Source: Bisporella sp. PMI_857 (lineage: Eukaryota > Ascomycota > Leotiomycetes > Helotiales > Helotiaceae). Taken from it: a stretch of 64,000 nt of DNA. How positions within the stretch are numbered: position 1 is the first letter of the stretch; every line of letters starts with the position of its first letter. The notes below the pieces were generated by a model. The model made no database searches. It was given only the letters and a program-made list of their open reading frames with translations, and was not told the origin of the DNA. Both the position numbers and the translations under genes were made by a program. This document shows, in pieces, positions 1 to 11,448 of this stretch. Location: positions 248,001 to 312,000 of the forward strand of contig JAJSPD010000012.1 of assembly GCA_021307315.1 (NCBI GenBank), read 5' to 3'.

Positions 1-1022
1 CATCTCAAAGTGACACGCAGATGTGTAGTTCCTCATCCTGACAGTAATGTAGTTCTGCGACCACTTCAAAAACAATCACAAACTTTCTCAAAATGCAACA
101 TCCTCCGTGATAAGGTGAGCGCACTAATAAACTTAGTAGAGCCCCCAAGTAGTATTCTTCTCAAGAATGAAACAGAAACTACACAATCATTTGCCTCGCC
201 GGGAACCGTTTATGGTCACGTGATACATATACGATCTGTTTCGAAACACCAACAATTAGTTTCTATACAACGTTCGCTCTATACCTTTACATATGTACCC
301 TTTCATAAACGCGCGCCATTCGAATCGACACTCAAACTTTCCGCCTGTTTCAAAACATCCAAGACAATGGTTCAGCCTTGCAGGCCACTATTTTTGGGCC
401 TCACCAGCCGCTGGCGAACCTAACCGCCGACCCTCCTCAATCAAAAACAACCGCCGATGAGCTTCCCCACCCAATCTGCTCGTCGCCTCATTTTCACTCG
501 CAAGACTTGGAGACACGCAAGGCCCCCTTAGACGCGCATTCTATGGGGTTTTGGATCCGACAGTTTGGGTGCAGGGCGGGTATACAGATCGCTTCTTGTT
601 TCATCTGGAGTTGAGGGTCGAAAAATAGGACAGTCGGCGTCAATGGAGCCCCTCTCCTGGCGTCTCTCGTCCATTTGTCTCTATCTAGATCAGTGACTTG
701 GAAATTGTATAAGATATCTTGACGCGCCTGGTCTGTCCTGGCCTCTTTCATTTCAGTAGAGCCGCTTTCATATCCGATTTCCCAAGCCTTCGTTCAGAGC
801 AAACCGTTTCCTATCATCTGTTACTGCAATACTTTAGATGCCACTTTTCTAGGTCTCCTTTTTCTCAAATATACCCCAGTATCAAGTCTTTGATACGTCG
901 TTCGCTCTTGCGGAATATACATCATACCTTGGTCTTGCAGGCAAGGCTTTAATTCCAATACTCTAATCGGCCAACGCCTTTGTACAACCAACCAGTTTTC
1001 ATTCATGTATAGAGATCACAGC
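1..1022. other. Upstream region, no gene recognised
   Basis: Only short overlapping reading frames on both strands, with no family resemblance and no coherent splice pattern. The right part is probably the promoter and 5' leader of the Myb-like gene that starts at 1023. Confidence 0.4.
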
Positions 1023-2031
1023 ATGCCCAAAGGTCATCGCTCCTCGCGAAGGTGAGTCCCTCCTTATATCTACTCGTTCTGCATTCTGATTGCCACTCCA
1101 GCCACGGGTACACCTACAGTCACCTCAGTCCCAGCTCCACATCCGCTGCCACTAGCTACCCTCCCATCTCGGCGCGCCCCAGCAGTCTCCACCAACCGCA
1201 ATATTACAGTTCCGCAGTCCCCGTCTCCTTATCACACTCCTACCAAACCTACAGCACCGGCGGTCCTGTGCAGCCTCTATCCTACGCCCCAATGCCGCTC
1301 CAACAACCTCCATTGACATCCATCCGCGCCTCTTCAGGAGCTTGGAACCCGCAGGATGACGCAACATTGATGCACGCGCGCTCGCAAGGCATGAACTGGT
1401 TGCCCATTCAGCAGGCTTACTTTCCGAACAAGTCCGCAAACGCATGCCGGAAACGGCATGAAAGGTTGATGGACTCGCGTCGCAATGCAGACGATTGGGA
1501 TGGTGCAAGGTTGGAGACGCTGGCGAAGCATTATATGGAAATGCGCAGAGAGATATGGCAGGGCCTGGCGCAAGCCACAGGGGAGAAGTGGACGGTTGTT
1601 GAACAGAAGGTATGTTGTCTCTTTTTGGTAATATGGAGGTGGTAATCTAACATGACCAGTGCATGGCGCAAGGTCTCAAGAACCTGCAAACACAAGCTCG
1701 TTCTTGTGCACGACGAGAGCGCATGCTTGATACCTCGTCTAACAGCCTTGGCGTCGGCGGCCCATACCAGGACGATTCTGGCATTGGCGATGACTATGAA
1801 GCACCCGATTATGATGCAGATGGAGTCTCTGAGCACTCTGGTGGCAGCCACGGTAATGGCTTGGGTGGGGGATATTATGGTCACCAAAGCCATGATAGTC
1901 AGGGAAGTGCGGGCAGTCGGATGAGTGGTAATGGGTATGGGCAGCAGAGTCGTTTGCCTAGCATGGATATGGGAATAGAGGCAATCATTAATCGTGACAT
2001 GAGTGGGCGGCGTGACGGTCCACATCGATGA
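1023..2031 (+). CDS. Myb/SANT-like DNA-binding protein
   Basis: Three exons, 1023-1051, 1102-1609 and 1660-2031, give 302 residues. The first exon codes only MPKGHRSSR and joins in phase to the second. Residues 1-85 are rich in Ser, Pro and Tyr. Residues about 88-137 form a Myb/SANT-like unit starting GAWNPQDDATLMHARSQG, with a Trp in NWLPIQQAYFPNKS and a basic recognition-helix stretch ACRKRHERL. A second, weaker Trp-containing unit follows (DDWDGARLETLAKHY to EKWTVVEQK). The C-terminus is Gly, Ser and His rich and probably disordered. The likely role is a nuclear transcriptional regulator; the target is unknown. It is tail to tail with COX10, 265 bp apart. The start depends on a 29-nt first exon. 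The alternative would be a start further down exon 2, without the N-terminal residues. Confidence 0.82.
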
Positions 2032-2296
2032 GAGCATTGAGATGAGGAGTTTGGCGTTTTGAGACTTGCGAATAGGGTATCGTGGATGAGATATAACGAA
2101 CACTTATAATGACATGTGTAGAATATTTGTAGTAGTAGTACAATTCATGGCCTAAATGCGAGGCTTGTGCTCCAAACTCCGCCCATGATGCTATTCCAAC
2201 ATTTCACCCACATCCATCTAGTTGCTTAGATGTCTTAAACAAATGAAAATATGATCCGATATGTCGCGAGATTCAAAGACGCAGTAACATGTTGTC

Positions 2297-3823
2297 TCAC
2301 TCTTTGGATATAGGTCTCTTCCTCTTAGGTTCTGATGCCCCATCTTTTGTCGTTGCACTACGCTCTTCATCCTCTTCATCAATCCAATCCTCATCTTCAT
2401 CTATATCCGGCTCTCCAACAATAGCTCTCCATATCCTTTGCCACATGCCTTTCTTCTCAATCATCGCTAAGACCAGCACCACTGGCAGATACCATACACT
2501 TGCCCAGAAAAGCCCTCTTGCGCTGCCCTTCACGCCCTCATGCTTCCAAAATCTGTAGGCTTGTCGTATCATCCAGATATTGGCGGGCGCACTGGCTACA
2601 GCGAACGTCCATTCGGTGACTCCTGTATAGCATAACCCTATACATATTGGCATCATAATGGCGGAGTAACGCAAAGCCACTCGCCCATTCATGTTCGGAT
2701 TTACCCAGGCTAGCATTTTATATCCAGCCTGCTTGTACTCGTGCCTTATAGACCACGATAACGACATAAAGTGCGCAAGTTGCCATGCCACCAGCAACCC
2801 AGCTAATAGCCACCCTCCAGCATTATTCTCTCCCAGTAACAGCTCCTGCCACCCACCGTCAGTTGCAGACATTCCTGCTCCAGCTGCCCAACCCATCAAC
2901 GGCGGGATTCCACCTACGACCGCCCCAATCCATGTATTCATAACATGCACACGTTTCAAAGGGGTGTAAACAGCGGCATAGAGGCCAATGTTGAGTGCTC
3001 CTAAAAAAGAAACTGTAGGGTTGACTCCAAAGTATAACGAACCTGTCCCAACTACTCCAGACAGAATTGCAAAGACAGCGGCACCGCGTGTAGAAATCAA
3101 TCCTCTAACGAGCGGCCTATTCCGCGTCCTCGACATCATGGCATCCCATTTTGGCTCATAGAGCATGTTGAATGCATTTGCACTCGCAGCACATAATGCT
3201 GTGCCAGTTGTCAAAAACAAGAGTGTGAGGGTATTGAGTGATGGCGCATCGGTAGCTGAAGGTGAAAGGAGTTCGGGAACAGGATAAAGAGAGTAAGATG
3301 CACATGCTGTGAGAACGACCAGAGCCGACAAGCGAGGTTTTGAGAGTGAGAGGAGGACTGGTAACAGTCGGCGGAGGGAGTTTGAAGGCGCATCTGCTGC
3401 ACTTTCGGACAGAGTAGATGAGGCATTGGGTGGTAGGACAAGATCTGCCTCTGCTGCTTCTTTGCGAGCTTTCTGTCGCCGTCGATGCGGGAGGTCTTCT
3501 TTTGATTTAGCAGCTTCAAGTTTCGAGAACTTGGGCCTAGCTGTGGCTTGGATTGACCGTTCAGCAGATGCAGCACTCGGTATATTTGGGCTTTGAGACA
3601 CGACTGCGATTTTCTCTGGCCGCGAGTACCCATTGGGAAAGAAATAGTCATCTCTTAACCTTCCCTTTAATGCAGAAATCGCGGTTCTGCTTTTTGCCGT
3701 CCGGGAAAAGCCGCGCGTTACCGCACGCGATGAGCCCTCAATTGATCGTTGGAAGCATGACAGACATAAACCACCGAGTACATTGGACCGGAAGGCAGCC
3801 GTTGGTGAGGACCGTATAATCAT
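2297..3823 (-). CDS. COX10: Protohaem IX farnesyltransferase, mitochondrial (COX10)
   Basis: One uninterrupted frame of 508 residues. It belongs to the UbiA prenyltransferase superfamily and is predicted to convert haem B to haem O for cytochrome c oxidase in the inner mitochondrial membrane. The N-terminus, MIIRSSPTAAFRSNVLGG onward, is basic and low in acids, as expected for a mitochondrial presequence. It is followed by a charged linker to about residue 145. The Asp-rich prenyl-diphosphate motif is seen as NAFNMLYEPKWDAMMSRTRN followed by RPL, near residue 216. Several hydrophobic helices follow, including GALNIGLYAAVYTPLKR and the conserved region around HFMSLSWSIRHEYKQAGYKM. The acidic C-terminal tail (EDEDWIDEEDEE) is not typical of the core family. 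Length fits fungal COX10. No introns are seen, unlike most neighbours. Confidence 0.95.
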   Translation of the reverse strand: MIIRSSPTAAFRSNVLGGLCLSCFQRSIEGSSRAVTRGFSRTAKSRTAISALKGRLRDDYFFPNGYSRPEKIAVVSQSPNIPSAASAERSIQATARPKFSKLEAAKSKEDLPHRRRQKARKEAAEADLVLPPNASSTLSESAADAPSNSLRRLLPVLLSLSKPRLSALVVLTACASYSLYPVPELLSPSATDAPSLNTLTLLFLTTGTALCAASANAFNMLYEPKWDAMMSRTRNRPLVRGLISTRGAAVFAILSGVVGTGSLYFGVNPTVSFLGALNIGLYAAVYTPLKRVHVMNTWIGAVVGGIPPLMGWAAGAGMSATDGGWQELLLGENNAGGWLLAGLLVAWQLAHFMSLSWSIRHEYKQAGYKMLAWVNPNMNGRVALRYSAIMMPICIGLCYTGVTEWTFAVASAPANIWMIRQAYRFWKHEGVKGSARGLFWASVWYLPVVLVLAMIEKKGMWQRIWRAIVGEPDIDEDEDWIDEEDEERSATTKDGASEPKRKRPISKE

Positions 3824-4311
3824 TGCTTAAGGAGTGTGGTGCAACCGGAAAGGCTGAAAGGACGTTTTTGTGGCATGGTTATCGGAAATTTGTTTTGCCG
3901 GGCCGAACCAGGCCAGCCAATCCATTGTACGTAGTACGCATTAATGAATGTTTGATCGAATCTCGTTATTGTTTTAATGAGTTTTCCGACGATGAAGAAA
4001 TAATTATACATTTATTGCAAAAAGTATCTAATTATGTAGTCTCGAATTAATTCTAAAGTGTTTTTGATGATTACCTGATTGTCTACCTAGGTATCACCCT
4101 GAACTTATCCTCAAAAAGGATATCAGAGTTCATAGGTTTCACGACTACGATGCTGACTACAGCAGCGAAGACATGCATTGGGCTATGAGTTGACAAGGAA
4201 GTCCTCCCAACTCTTCTTGGATCGGATAACCACTCTGCTCTATAGAATACATTTCATGATCGACTGTTCGAATTTGTGTTTCGTCCTCTATGATATTCTT
4301 CTCTTCCAAAC
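3824..4311. other. Intergenic, COX10 promoter and permease 3' side
   Basis: This is the gap between the start of COX10 and the stop of the permease, both on the minus strand. AT-rich patches near 3990-4060; no coding signal was found. Confidence 0.5.
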
Positions 4312-6501
4312 CTAATGCAAATCAGCTGTCGAAACAACTTTCTTCTCATCATACTTCTTCTCATCAAGGCCAATTTGTTTAGCTCTAGCACTCTCTTCAT
4401 CACTACTTCTGTTGTCACCTGCCTGTACACCCTCCGTAGTCCGCAATCCATAAACCGTATTGTCAATACTCGTGCCGTTCGCTGGGAAGATCAGACCTAG
4501 CGCAGTATATACAACCACACTGGTGCAGAACCCAAACAGCCAATCAAAAGTGTAAAGATTCTTGGCCCCAGCCGAAATTTTGACTGGATTTGTACCGTCT
4601 GCATTTTGACCAATACTGTATCCGAGACCTGGGAGGTTCGGCGAGATTGATACAAGCATGGCGAAGACGGCGCGCCAGTTGATGCCTTTCCAGTATCTAT
4701 ATCGTCCGTCGGGATCATAACAGGCGGGAACGTCATAGTGTTGTTTCTTAACGAGCCAGTAGTCTGATGCTAAGATACCTGCGATCGGTGCGAGAAAAAC
4801 TGCATATCCGCCCATGAACGCTAGGAATGTTTGCGCTGAACTCAGAATCTTCCATGGCACTATCACCCACCCTCCGACTATTGCGGCGATAATACAGCCT
4901 CTAGTAATATTTATGTACTTTGGGAATAGAACGGTTAAGTCGTTTGCTGCCGAGATTGAGTTTGCCGTGATATTTGTGCCGACCTGAGCAATGTACCCTG
5001 TCGTGACGTTCTCGAGTCAGTATTGCCTTATTAGGTAATTTTAATCCCAGTTTCTCCCAAGACATCCCGAAATAGAAACTTGCCTCCCTGGATACTAATC
5101 ATATACTCTTAAGAGACTAATGAAACAGCTAGAGCAGAAAGTTTTGCTCCAGAGAACGCTAAACTTACAGCTTGTTGCCGCAAAAAAGGCCGCCGCACGA
5201 CCTCCGTGCCCACTGTCCATCCATTTTGCAATGATTACCAGAGGATTCCAGATCAACTCCCCATAGATTACTCCAGTAGCGCTGGTAGTAACAATACCGA
5301 TAACCGCACAGAGAGTGAAAATAATTGGGAGGAACGGAAGCTGGATGAATTGTCCCTTAGAAGATCGTGCATAGCGAGAGAAGTCTGGGATGTTGCAAGC
5401 CAAAGTTGACCAAGAACCGGTTACGGCAGACATAGAAGAGAGGAATAGATAGGCTTTAGTACTCCCAGTCACAGTTGCATGGGCGGCGAAGATATCACCA
5501 GAACCTCCAGCTTTGTGAACGCACCAGCCCTATTGTTATAACGTCAGCATAATTCAAGGCCATTATTGATACACCGAACGAAGAGGTTAAAATTCCGGCA
5601 TACGACCTCAACATTTCAAGGCATGAATTGTCCTCAGATGCATCCGTTAGGGCAAAGAAATTAGTGGGATAATAGCGAGATTCGAGTGCAGTTTACTGCT
5701 CTAAGATAGTCACTTACCATAGTCGCAAGAGCCGTGATTGGGGCTGAGATAAGCTTCGTTATAAAAAGCCATCGAAGCTTAGTTGGAGGAATGAGAAGTA
5801 GCGGCAATTGTATAATCCAGAATAGAAAGTAGCTACATTGCACGGTTAGTGAGGCACAGAGCACAGAGAAACATAGCAGACCTGATCATTCCTTGCGTAG
5901 TGATGCCCTGTCCTTCTGGGATGTGATTTTTGATATTTCCGTAAGACGGCCAAATGGATTGAATCATTATCGTAACGCATTGAGCGCCATTGGCCCCTTG
6001 GATTCCCAACCAAAACATGGCAAGAATTGCTCGGGATATAATGGCAAAGTATGCAAAGTAGAAGCCGAATGATGCTCTGATCGCGACGGAGAACGGGATA
6101 TGAAGCTTTGCGCCAATTGCACCATTCAAGACCATAGGAATAGCCACACAGGTGCATCCTACTACGATCTTTTATCCATTAGTTTCCAAAATTGTGGATA
6201 GGGAGCGTGATGAACACACAGCCGGAATTGCCTCTCGCCAACTCAGCCCAACAGCAATAATACTAGAGGCAGTCTGCCATGTGCCTAAATTTATGGTATC
6301 TGTTGCCCAGTATGCCATCCAAGTCCATATGCTCCATGTCTGATTCTCAATGGGCGTCGGGTCCATATCCGCATTCGTCCAGACATGCTCTGGCGCAACG
6401 GCTGAGTTCTGCTTTGGCAATTCCCATGCCTTCACACTTGTTATGCGAGACTTGAACTGCTGCTTCGTAGGCACGAACGGCATTTCTGTAAAATTCTTCA
6501 T
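4312..6501 (-). CDS. NCS1-family nucleobase/nucleoside or allantoin permease
   Basis: Five exons on the minus strand, 6501-6220, 6168-5882, 5832-5718, 5529-5169 and 4997-4312, give 576 residues. All joins keep phase: ...REAIPA / IVVGCTCVAIPMV..., ...GMI-S-YFLFW..., ...ALATM / GWCVHKAGG..., ...AATS-W-YIAQVGTN. The family is NCS1 (Fur4/Fui1/Dal4 type), plasma-membrane proton symporters with about 12 helices. Diagnostic segments are PIENQTWSIWTWMAYWATDT, GTWQTASS, the loop GWCVHKAGGSGD, TNITANSISAANDLT, and GILASDYWLVKKQHYDVP. The C-terminal tail is charged, with lysines that could serve endocytic turnover. The exact substrate (uracil, uridine, allantoin, thiamine) cannot be read from motifs. 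The second intron uses a weak donor (GTCTGC), and introns 3 and 4 are long (188 and 171 bp). Two GATA-type sites lie upstream. Confidence 0.9.
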
Positions 6502-7399
6502 GTTGCTGCGATCTTAACGGCGCAGGAACAGAGAGGTACAGAAGGAAAATAAGCTCTTACGAGCGTTGCTGATATGGAAGCGAGCATGCCATAAAGCACG
6601 CTGACGGACTGATAAGAGCTTACCCCATCCAACCTCCCCCTGCAAAGTAACTTTTACCTTTGCAGGGAGATACACAACCCACAGTCAGATACCTGGATAT
6701 GATATCTTGTCAAGGTTGCGGATTAAGGACGAATAGACACTTGTTACCTTATCGACACCAATATTTTAAATACAAGGGAATCTCGTCAGTTTGGTGCCTA
6801 GGCTAGCTAAAGTGAATCCTAAACCGACACAGGTTTTATTAATAAAGTTTGAAATATGGTATCGTAACAAGGTAGCATTGGTACTTAGATACACGCCTCT
6901 CTTAAAGATAGATATCGCAAGTTGATGATTGGTGTGCACCCAAACCTCGCCATGGTGATGCCGGCTTCCGAGTGAAGCAACTTGACCTTAGCGTATTGAA
7001 GCACACTCCTGAAAACTTGAATACATATAATGTCACAAGGACAATACCAATACCGAGATGAGAAAGATAGGCAGGTAACCTCTTTAGAAATCTATATAGC
7101 AAAAGATGTAAAATATAGACTTCGCACGAATACAAGGGGGATGCTTCGGGAAAAAAGCTTTTCTCTTCAGGAGATTCACCCTAGGCTTATATAGTTCTAG
7201 TCTCTTGGCATGCTCTTTCAACTTTGCAAAAGCTAGAGTGCATGTTTCATACCCTACTTATACAGTGTCGTTGAGTGACCGCTCATTGCGATGTAATTAG
7301 ATTACATAATAAGAACAACGCGGAATCTCTGTTATACATTACGCGCACCAAACTCTGTGATAGCATGGTACGCCTATAAAATTACAACGAATCTCCCAT
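6502..7399. other. Intergenic, permease promoter and RPN2 3' side
   Basis: No gene recognised. It holds the candidate GATA sites noted separately. The part near 7260-7399 probably carries the RPN2 3' untranslated region. Confidence 0.45.
6610..6615 (+). promoter_or_regulatory. Candidate GATA-factor site (TGATAA)
   Basis: TGATAA fits HGATAR, the AreA-type nitrogen regulator site, about 110 bp upstream of the permease ATG. A second one (TTATCG, CGATAA on the minus strand) lies at 6749-6754 and an AGATAG at 6906-6911. Nitrogen control would suit a nucleobase permease. Such short motifs also occur by chance. Confidence 0.3.
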
Positions 7400-10300
7400 C
7401 TATGAGTCTTCTTCATTGTCTGAGAAGTACTCGAACTCGTGTGGGCATTCAGCTTCTTCACCGCCCTCTTCGTCCTCATCAATGGCTGTCAAAACACCTG
7501 CAGCGGCAGCAGCTCCTGATCCTGATGCTTCTGCTTGAGCATCGGCTTGTCTTCGAAGGTTGAAAGATTCACTGCGTATATCCTCCAAGGTTGTTGGTGC
7601 CGCAGCCCTCTCGACAGATGTCTTCTTCAGCTTCTCCTCTATCAGGACCTTTTCCTCTCCAGGTTTAGTATCAACCATGAGAATCACCCCACCAGTAGCC
7701 TATCACAGTGTTAGCAAGAAGTTTCACATCCAAGTCTACGACTAACCTTCTTAACCGGAGTGTAACGGCCAGCTGGGAAACTGATGAACTTAAGTTGTGC
7801 TGGAAGCACCCTTGACATGTTCTCAATCTCATAGCCGACCTTCTCCTTCTCAAGCTTCTTCTTAGCAACCTCAGCCGCTGAAACCTCTTTTCCTCCCTCA
7901 GTCTCATCTTTCTTCTCACCAGCCTTCTCCGTCTCGTCGATATCCATTTGATCATCGGTTACTTGGGCTGATGTTTTGATAGGCTCTGTTGGGGTAGAGT
8001 CAATGTCCATGCTTTCGCGACGCTGAGCACGTTCTTTCTTCTGCGCTCTTCGCTTTGCTTGAGCAGTCGTTGACAGGACAGCAGTGGCGATGAGGGTAGG
8101 TGCTTCGTCTGTCTTAACCTCTTGTTCTGGGGGGTAATCGAAGAGACTTGGCCGGGTAGCACTATGGAATTTAAAGCTTGGGATTTCAAGATCCTGGTCG
8201 AGGCCAATCATCGAGGTTGGTGTAAAGCTCAGTGATAGGAAATGAGTAAATGGGAACCAATACCAGTACTGTGTAAATACTGCCATGCCTACAATACCAG
8301 CCATGTTGAGGTTTCCAGTCTGTGTTTGTAGCCCGATGGTGCAGTTTCGTCCACCTGCATCAATGATTCCTAGTGCAAGAGCGCACCCAAACTTAGTCAT
8401 GGCATCTTCATGACGATCGCCCACGATCTTCTTCAGTGTTTTGCGGATAGATGCGACCTTTGGGTTCATTACCTCATTCTGTTGAACCATAATCATTGCA
8501 AGGGCGATCAAGGCGCCTTGCCGAACAAAGTCGGTGGGGTCTTTAATCATGGGTTCAAGAAGATCGATTGCTTCATCCAAACCAGTACCAGCGCAAGAGA
8601 TTCCAAGGGCCATGGCGGCACCATACCGAACATGCGGATTGTAAGACTCAGACAGTAGCTCAACCATTCTCGGAACACTGCCTGGCTTCCGAAATAGGAT
8701 AAATCCTAGACTCATAACCGCGATACGTCGGACATCATCATTGACATCACTAACAGCAACATGAAGGAGCTTGCGCACTGCTTTATTGCTGCCTGTGCCA
8801 CAGTATGCTAAAGCCACAGTCATGATACCACCATAACGAAGAGTGGGGTCGGCGTCATTAAGAAGACCCTCAATCAGCTCGTCTGCGCCTTCCTGACGAC
8901 CATACATGATCAATGCCATGCCTAGAGCTAGTCCTCGGACAATTTTTTCGTGTTGAGTATCATGAGCATAGGTGATCATGTCTTCTAATGCCTTGATATT
9001 CCCAGTCCCCAGCATGATAAGACCCATAGCAAGTCCAACAGCTTCACCATTCAACGCCGAGTCTGTATAGAGTACGTTCTTGAGGTTTTCATAGATCTCC
9101 TCGTTGCCGGTCGCCATACCTGCGATGCCTAGACCTAAAGCTCCTCCATGCTGAATGACTTCCTCTTGTGCGTCACTGAACTGTCCCTTCAGATAGTCTA
9201 GTGCTTCAGCTCCATGGTTTGCATAGATTAATCCATAGGCATAGAGTGCACCCCCTTGACTGAAAGTGGAGCCACCAATAGAATTTGCCCGAGGGAGGTA
9301 GGGTTCTAGCAACTTTCGGCATTGTGTTAGGTTACCACGATGGATAACGCCTAGTGCAGCCGTGGCGGAGAACTTTGACCAGTTCACAGCTTTTCCTAAC
9401 CATTCCAGATTGTCACGGAAGAACTTGTCGTTTGTAGTTCCTTGGTTCATGAAGGCATTGCAGAAAGTCACCGCTGTGTGGAAAATAGAGTTTCGACCCT
9501 CCAAGCTATCTCGAACTTTGTTTAATATGCTAAGATCAGTGTGGTTGTTTCGGTAGAGGAATTCGAGATTCAGTCGAATTGTTTCGCTGCCATCCAGGAT
9601 ATTTCGTATTCTATCGAATATTTTGAGATGTGCATCAGAAACATCAACTGCGTTCGTAGTCGCTCCTAGACGATCATTGAGTTCGCCCAGCAATTGATCG
9701 GATTCAGTCGCTATAAAGTTAGTAAGAGAAATCGAAGACGCCTTGTATGACTTACGATTCTCGTTGTCTACTTGAGGCTCGTCGCCAGCCTTTTTTGGTA
9801 AGTCTCGAATAACTTTCGAAAGAAATTCCTGTGTCCCATTATCATACAGATCGAAGGCGATTTGATAAGCAATGGTAGTAGAATTCTGGTCGTTGTTTGC
9901 CTGATTAAGGTTAGTCTTATTCGTAAAGCTTTTTTGCTCCAGATACGTACGACTAGCTTCTTCAACATTGATGATGCCTCCTCATCCTGGTTTAGGTATA
10001 CTACACATTTTGCAATTGAGAAGTAATCAGGATCTGGTATATCGCTTAGGAGATCAAGGATCAGTCGCAGAATCTCCTTCCGAAATCGTCTTTCTTGTAC
10101 GACACCCATGCAAATATCTAAAACATATTCCATGAGTTCCACAGTTGGTCCAGGAGTAGAAGACTGTACGATTAGCATTCATCCACCATATATGTCAGAA
10201 TAGAATTACCTTCTTTTCGTCCTCACTTGCGCGCTTTATGACATTCCGCAGAACCTCCAGGTTCTTCGCTTCAATTGCGATGCCAAGCACCTGACGATAT

Positions 10301-11003
10301 CTGCCCAGCCGTAGACAGCTCTCGAACAATCTCTCAATGACCTTCTGCAGCGCATCTTGTGTTGACCGGTCCGGGAGTAGTGTGGCTCCAGATTTTGATT
10401 TTCCTTTTAGGGTAGGTTGCTCTGATAGTGTGTTTTCCCTCGAGAGAAGGGACTTAGATGGTAAGGCTGACTGAGAGAAAGGGGTCGTTGGAGATGTGAG
10501 AGCAGCAGCGGCACTAACGTCATTGGCTCCATTTGTGAAAGATGTCGCAAGGGTTGGAAGAGCGCTATCATGAGATGTGTTTGGAGGGCCGGCGTGTCTT
10601 GAGGCAGAGACGCTTATGTAGGTGTCGATACATTTGGAGATGATAGTTTCTTCAAATTCGCCTTCAGCATCCAGCTTGAACAAATCCCCAGCACCGAGAG
10701 CAAATATCATGCTTTCATCATATTCCTGAAGGTGATAATAAACTTTAGCGAGTACCAGAGAAGCCAATCTTCGCTCAGGAAAGGACTCATCCTCATAAAG
10801 CGCCTCACTGCATCAGAGGTCAGTATGGATATGGTACCCGCAGCAACAGACCGTGAAGCTTACATTTGTCCCACAGAACCAGCAACCTCTGTCCAAAGCG
10901 TATCGATATCTTCGTTCAAGGTCTGCAAAGCAAATATTTTGAGCTCAGGCTCTGTATCAAAGAGAAAGCCCAAGACCCCAGAGGCTGAAGTTAGGCCTGG
11001 CAT
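7400..11003 (-). CDS. RPN2: 26S proteasome regulatory subunit RPN2 (PSMD1)
   Basis: Six exons on the minus strand, 11003-10864, 10807-10210, 10163-9951, 9900-9756, 9710-7747 and 7699-7400, give 1,119 residues. RPN2 is the large scaffold subunit of the 19S base. The N-terminus (MPGLTSASGVLGFLFDTEPE) is typical of the family. Residues about 475-815 hold the proteasome/cyclosome repeats, with recurring Gly-Ala pairs such as YGAAMALGISCAGTG, GLALGMALIMYGR and GCALALGIIDAGG. A Lys/Glu-rich insertion follows. The C-terminal module TPVKK / ATGGVILMVDTKPGEEKV spans the last intron. The tail ends in an acidic stretch with FEYFSDNEEDS. The N-terminal half has a Ser/Thr/Ala-rich insertion near residues 115-170 that makes it longer than the yeast protein. 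It is divergent from CET1. Confidence 0.96.
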
Positions 11004-11448
11004 CGCTGAAAAAGTGTGATTGATATATGAAATTATTTACGTCTAGGCCGAAGTTGTAATTGATTAGACTTTATATTTGAGGTTGATGCTTGGGGGACGT
11101 TGATGGACTTTGTTGATTTTATGTGCTCTTTAGGCACAAGCTTGTCACGTAACCATGAGACCGCGACCATCTTACTAAGCAGTGCAGATGCTGGTGGATC
11201 CAACACCTAACCTCATTAATCAGGCTCCAAGCCACGCCAAGCCTAAAGTTCCGCCTGAAAGCAAACAGATCAATTTCTATGTTAGGAGGCTGTTATAGAG
11301 AGCTTCATCGTTATCCATCGCCGACGTCCCACTGTAACTCAATTTAAGTCTTGGGTCCACCATATACCTAGAAAGCGGCCGCATATGTCAAACGAAGTGT
11401 CTTTTGGATAACCTGTGGCCAGGGGTGTTGGCAGACATTGTCGCAAAC
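11004..11448. promoter_or_regulatory. Divergent promoter region between RPN2 and CET1
   Basis: 445 bp separate the two start codons, so both promoters and leaders must share this space. An in-frame extension of CET1 upstream to 11404 would need a TTG start, so the ATG at 11449 is preferred. No clear TATA box or proteasome-associated control element was recognised. Confidence 0.5.
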
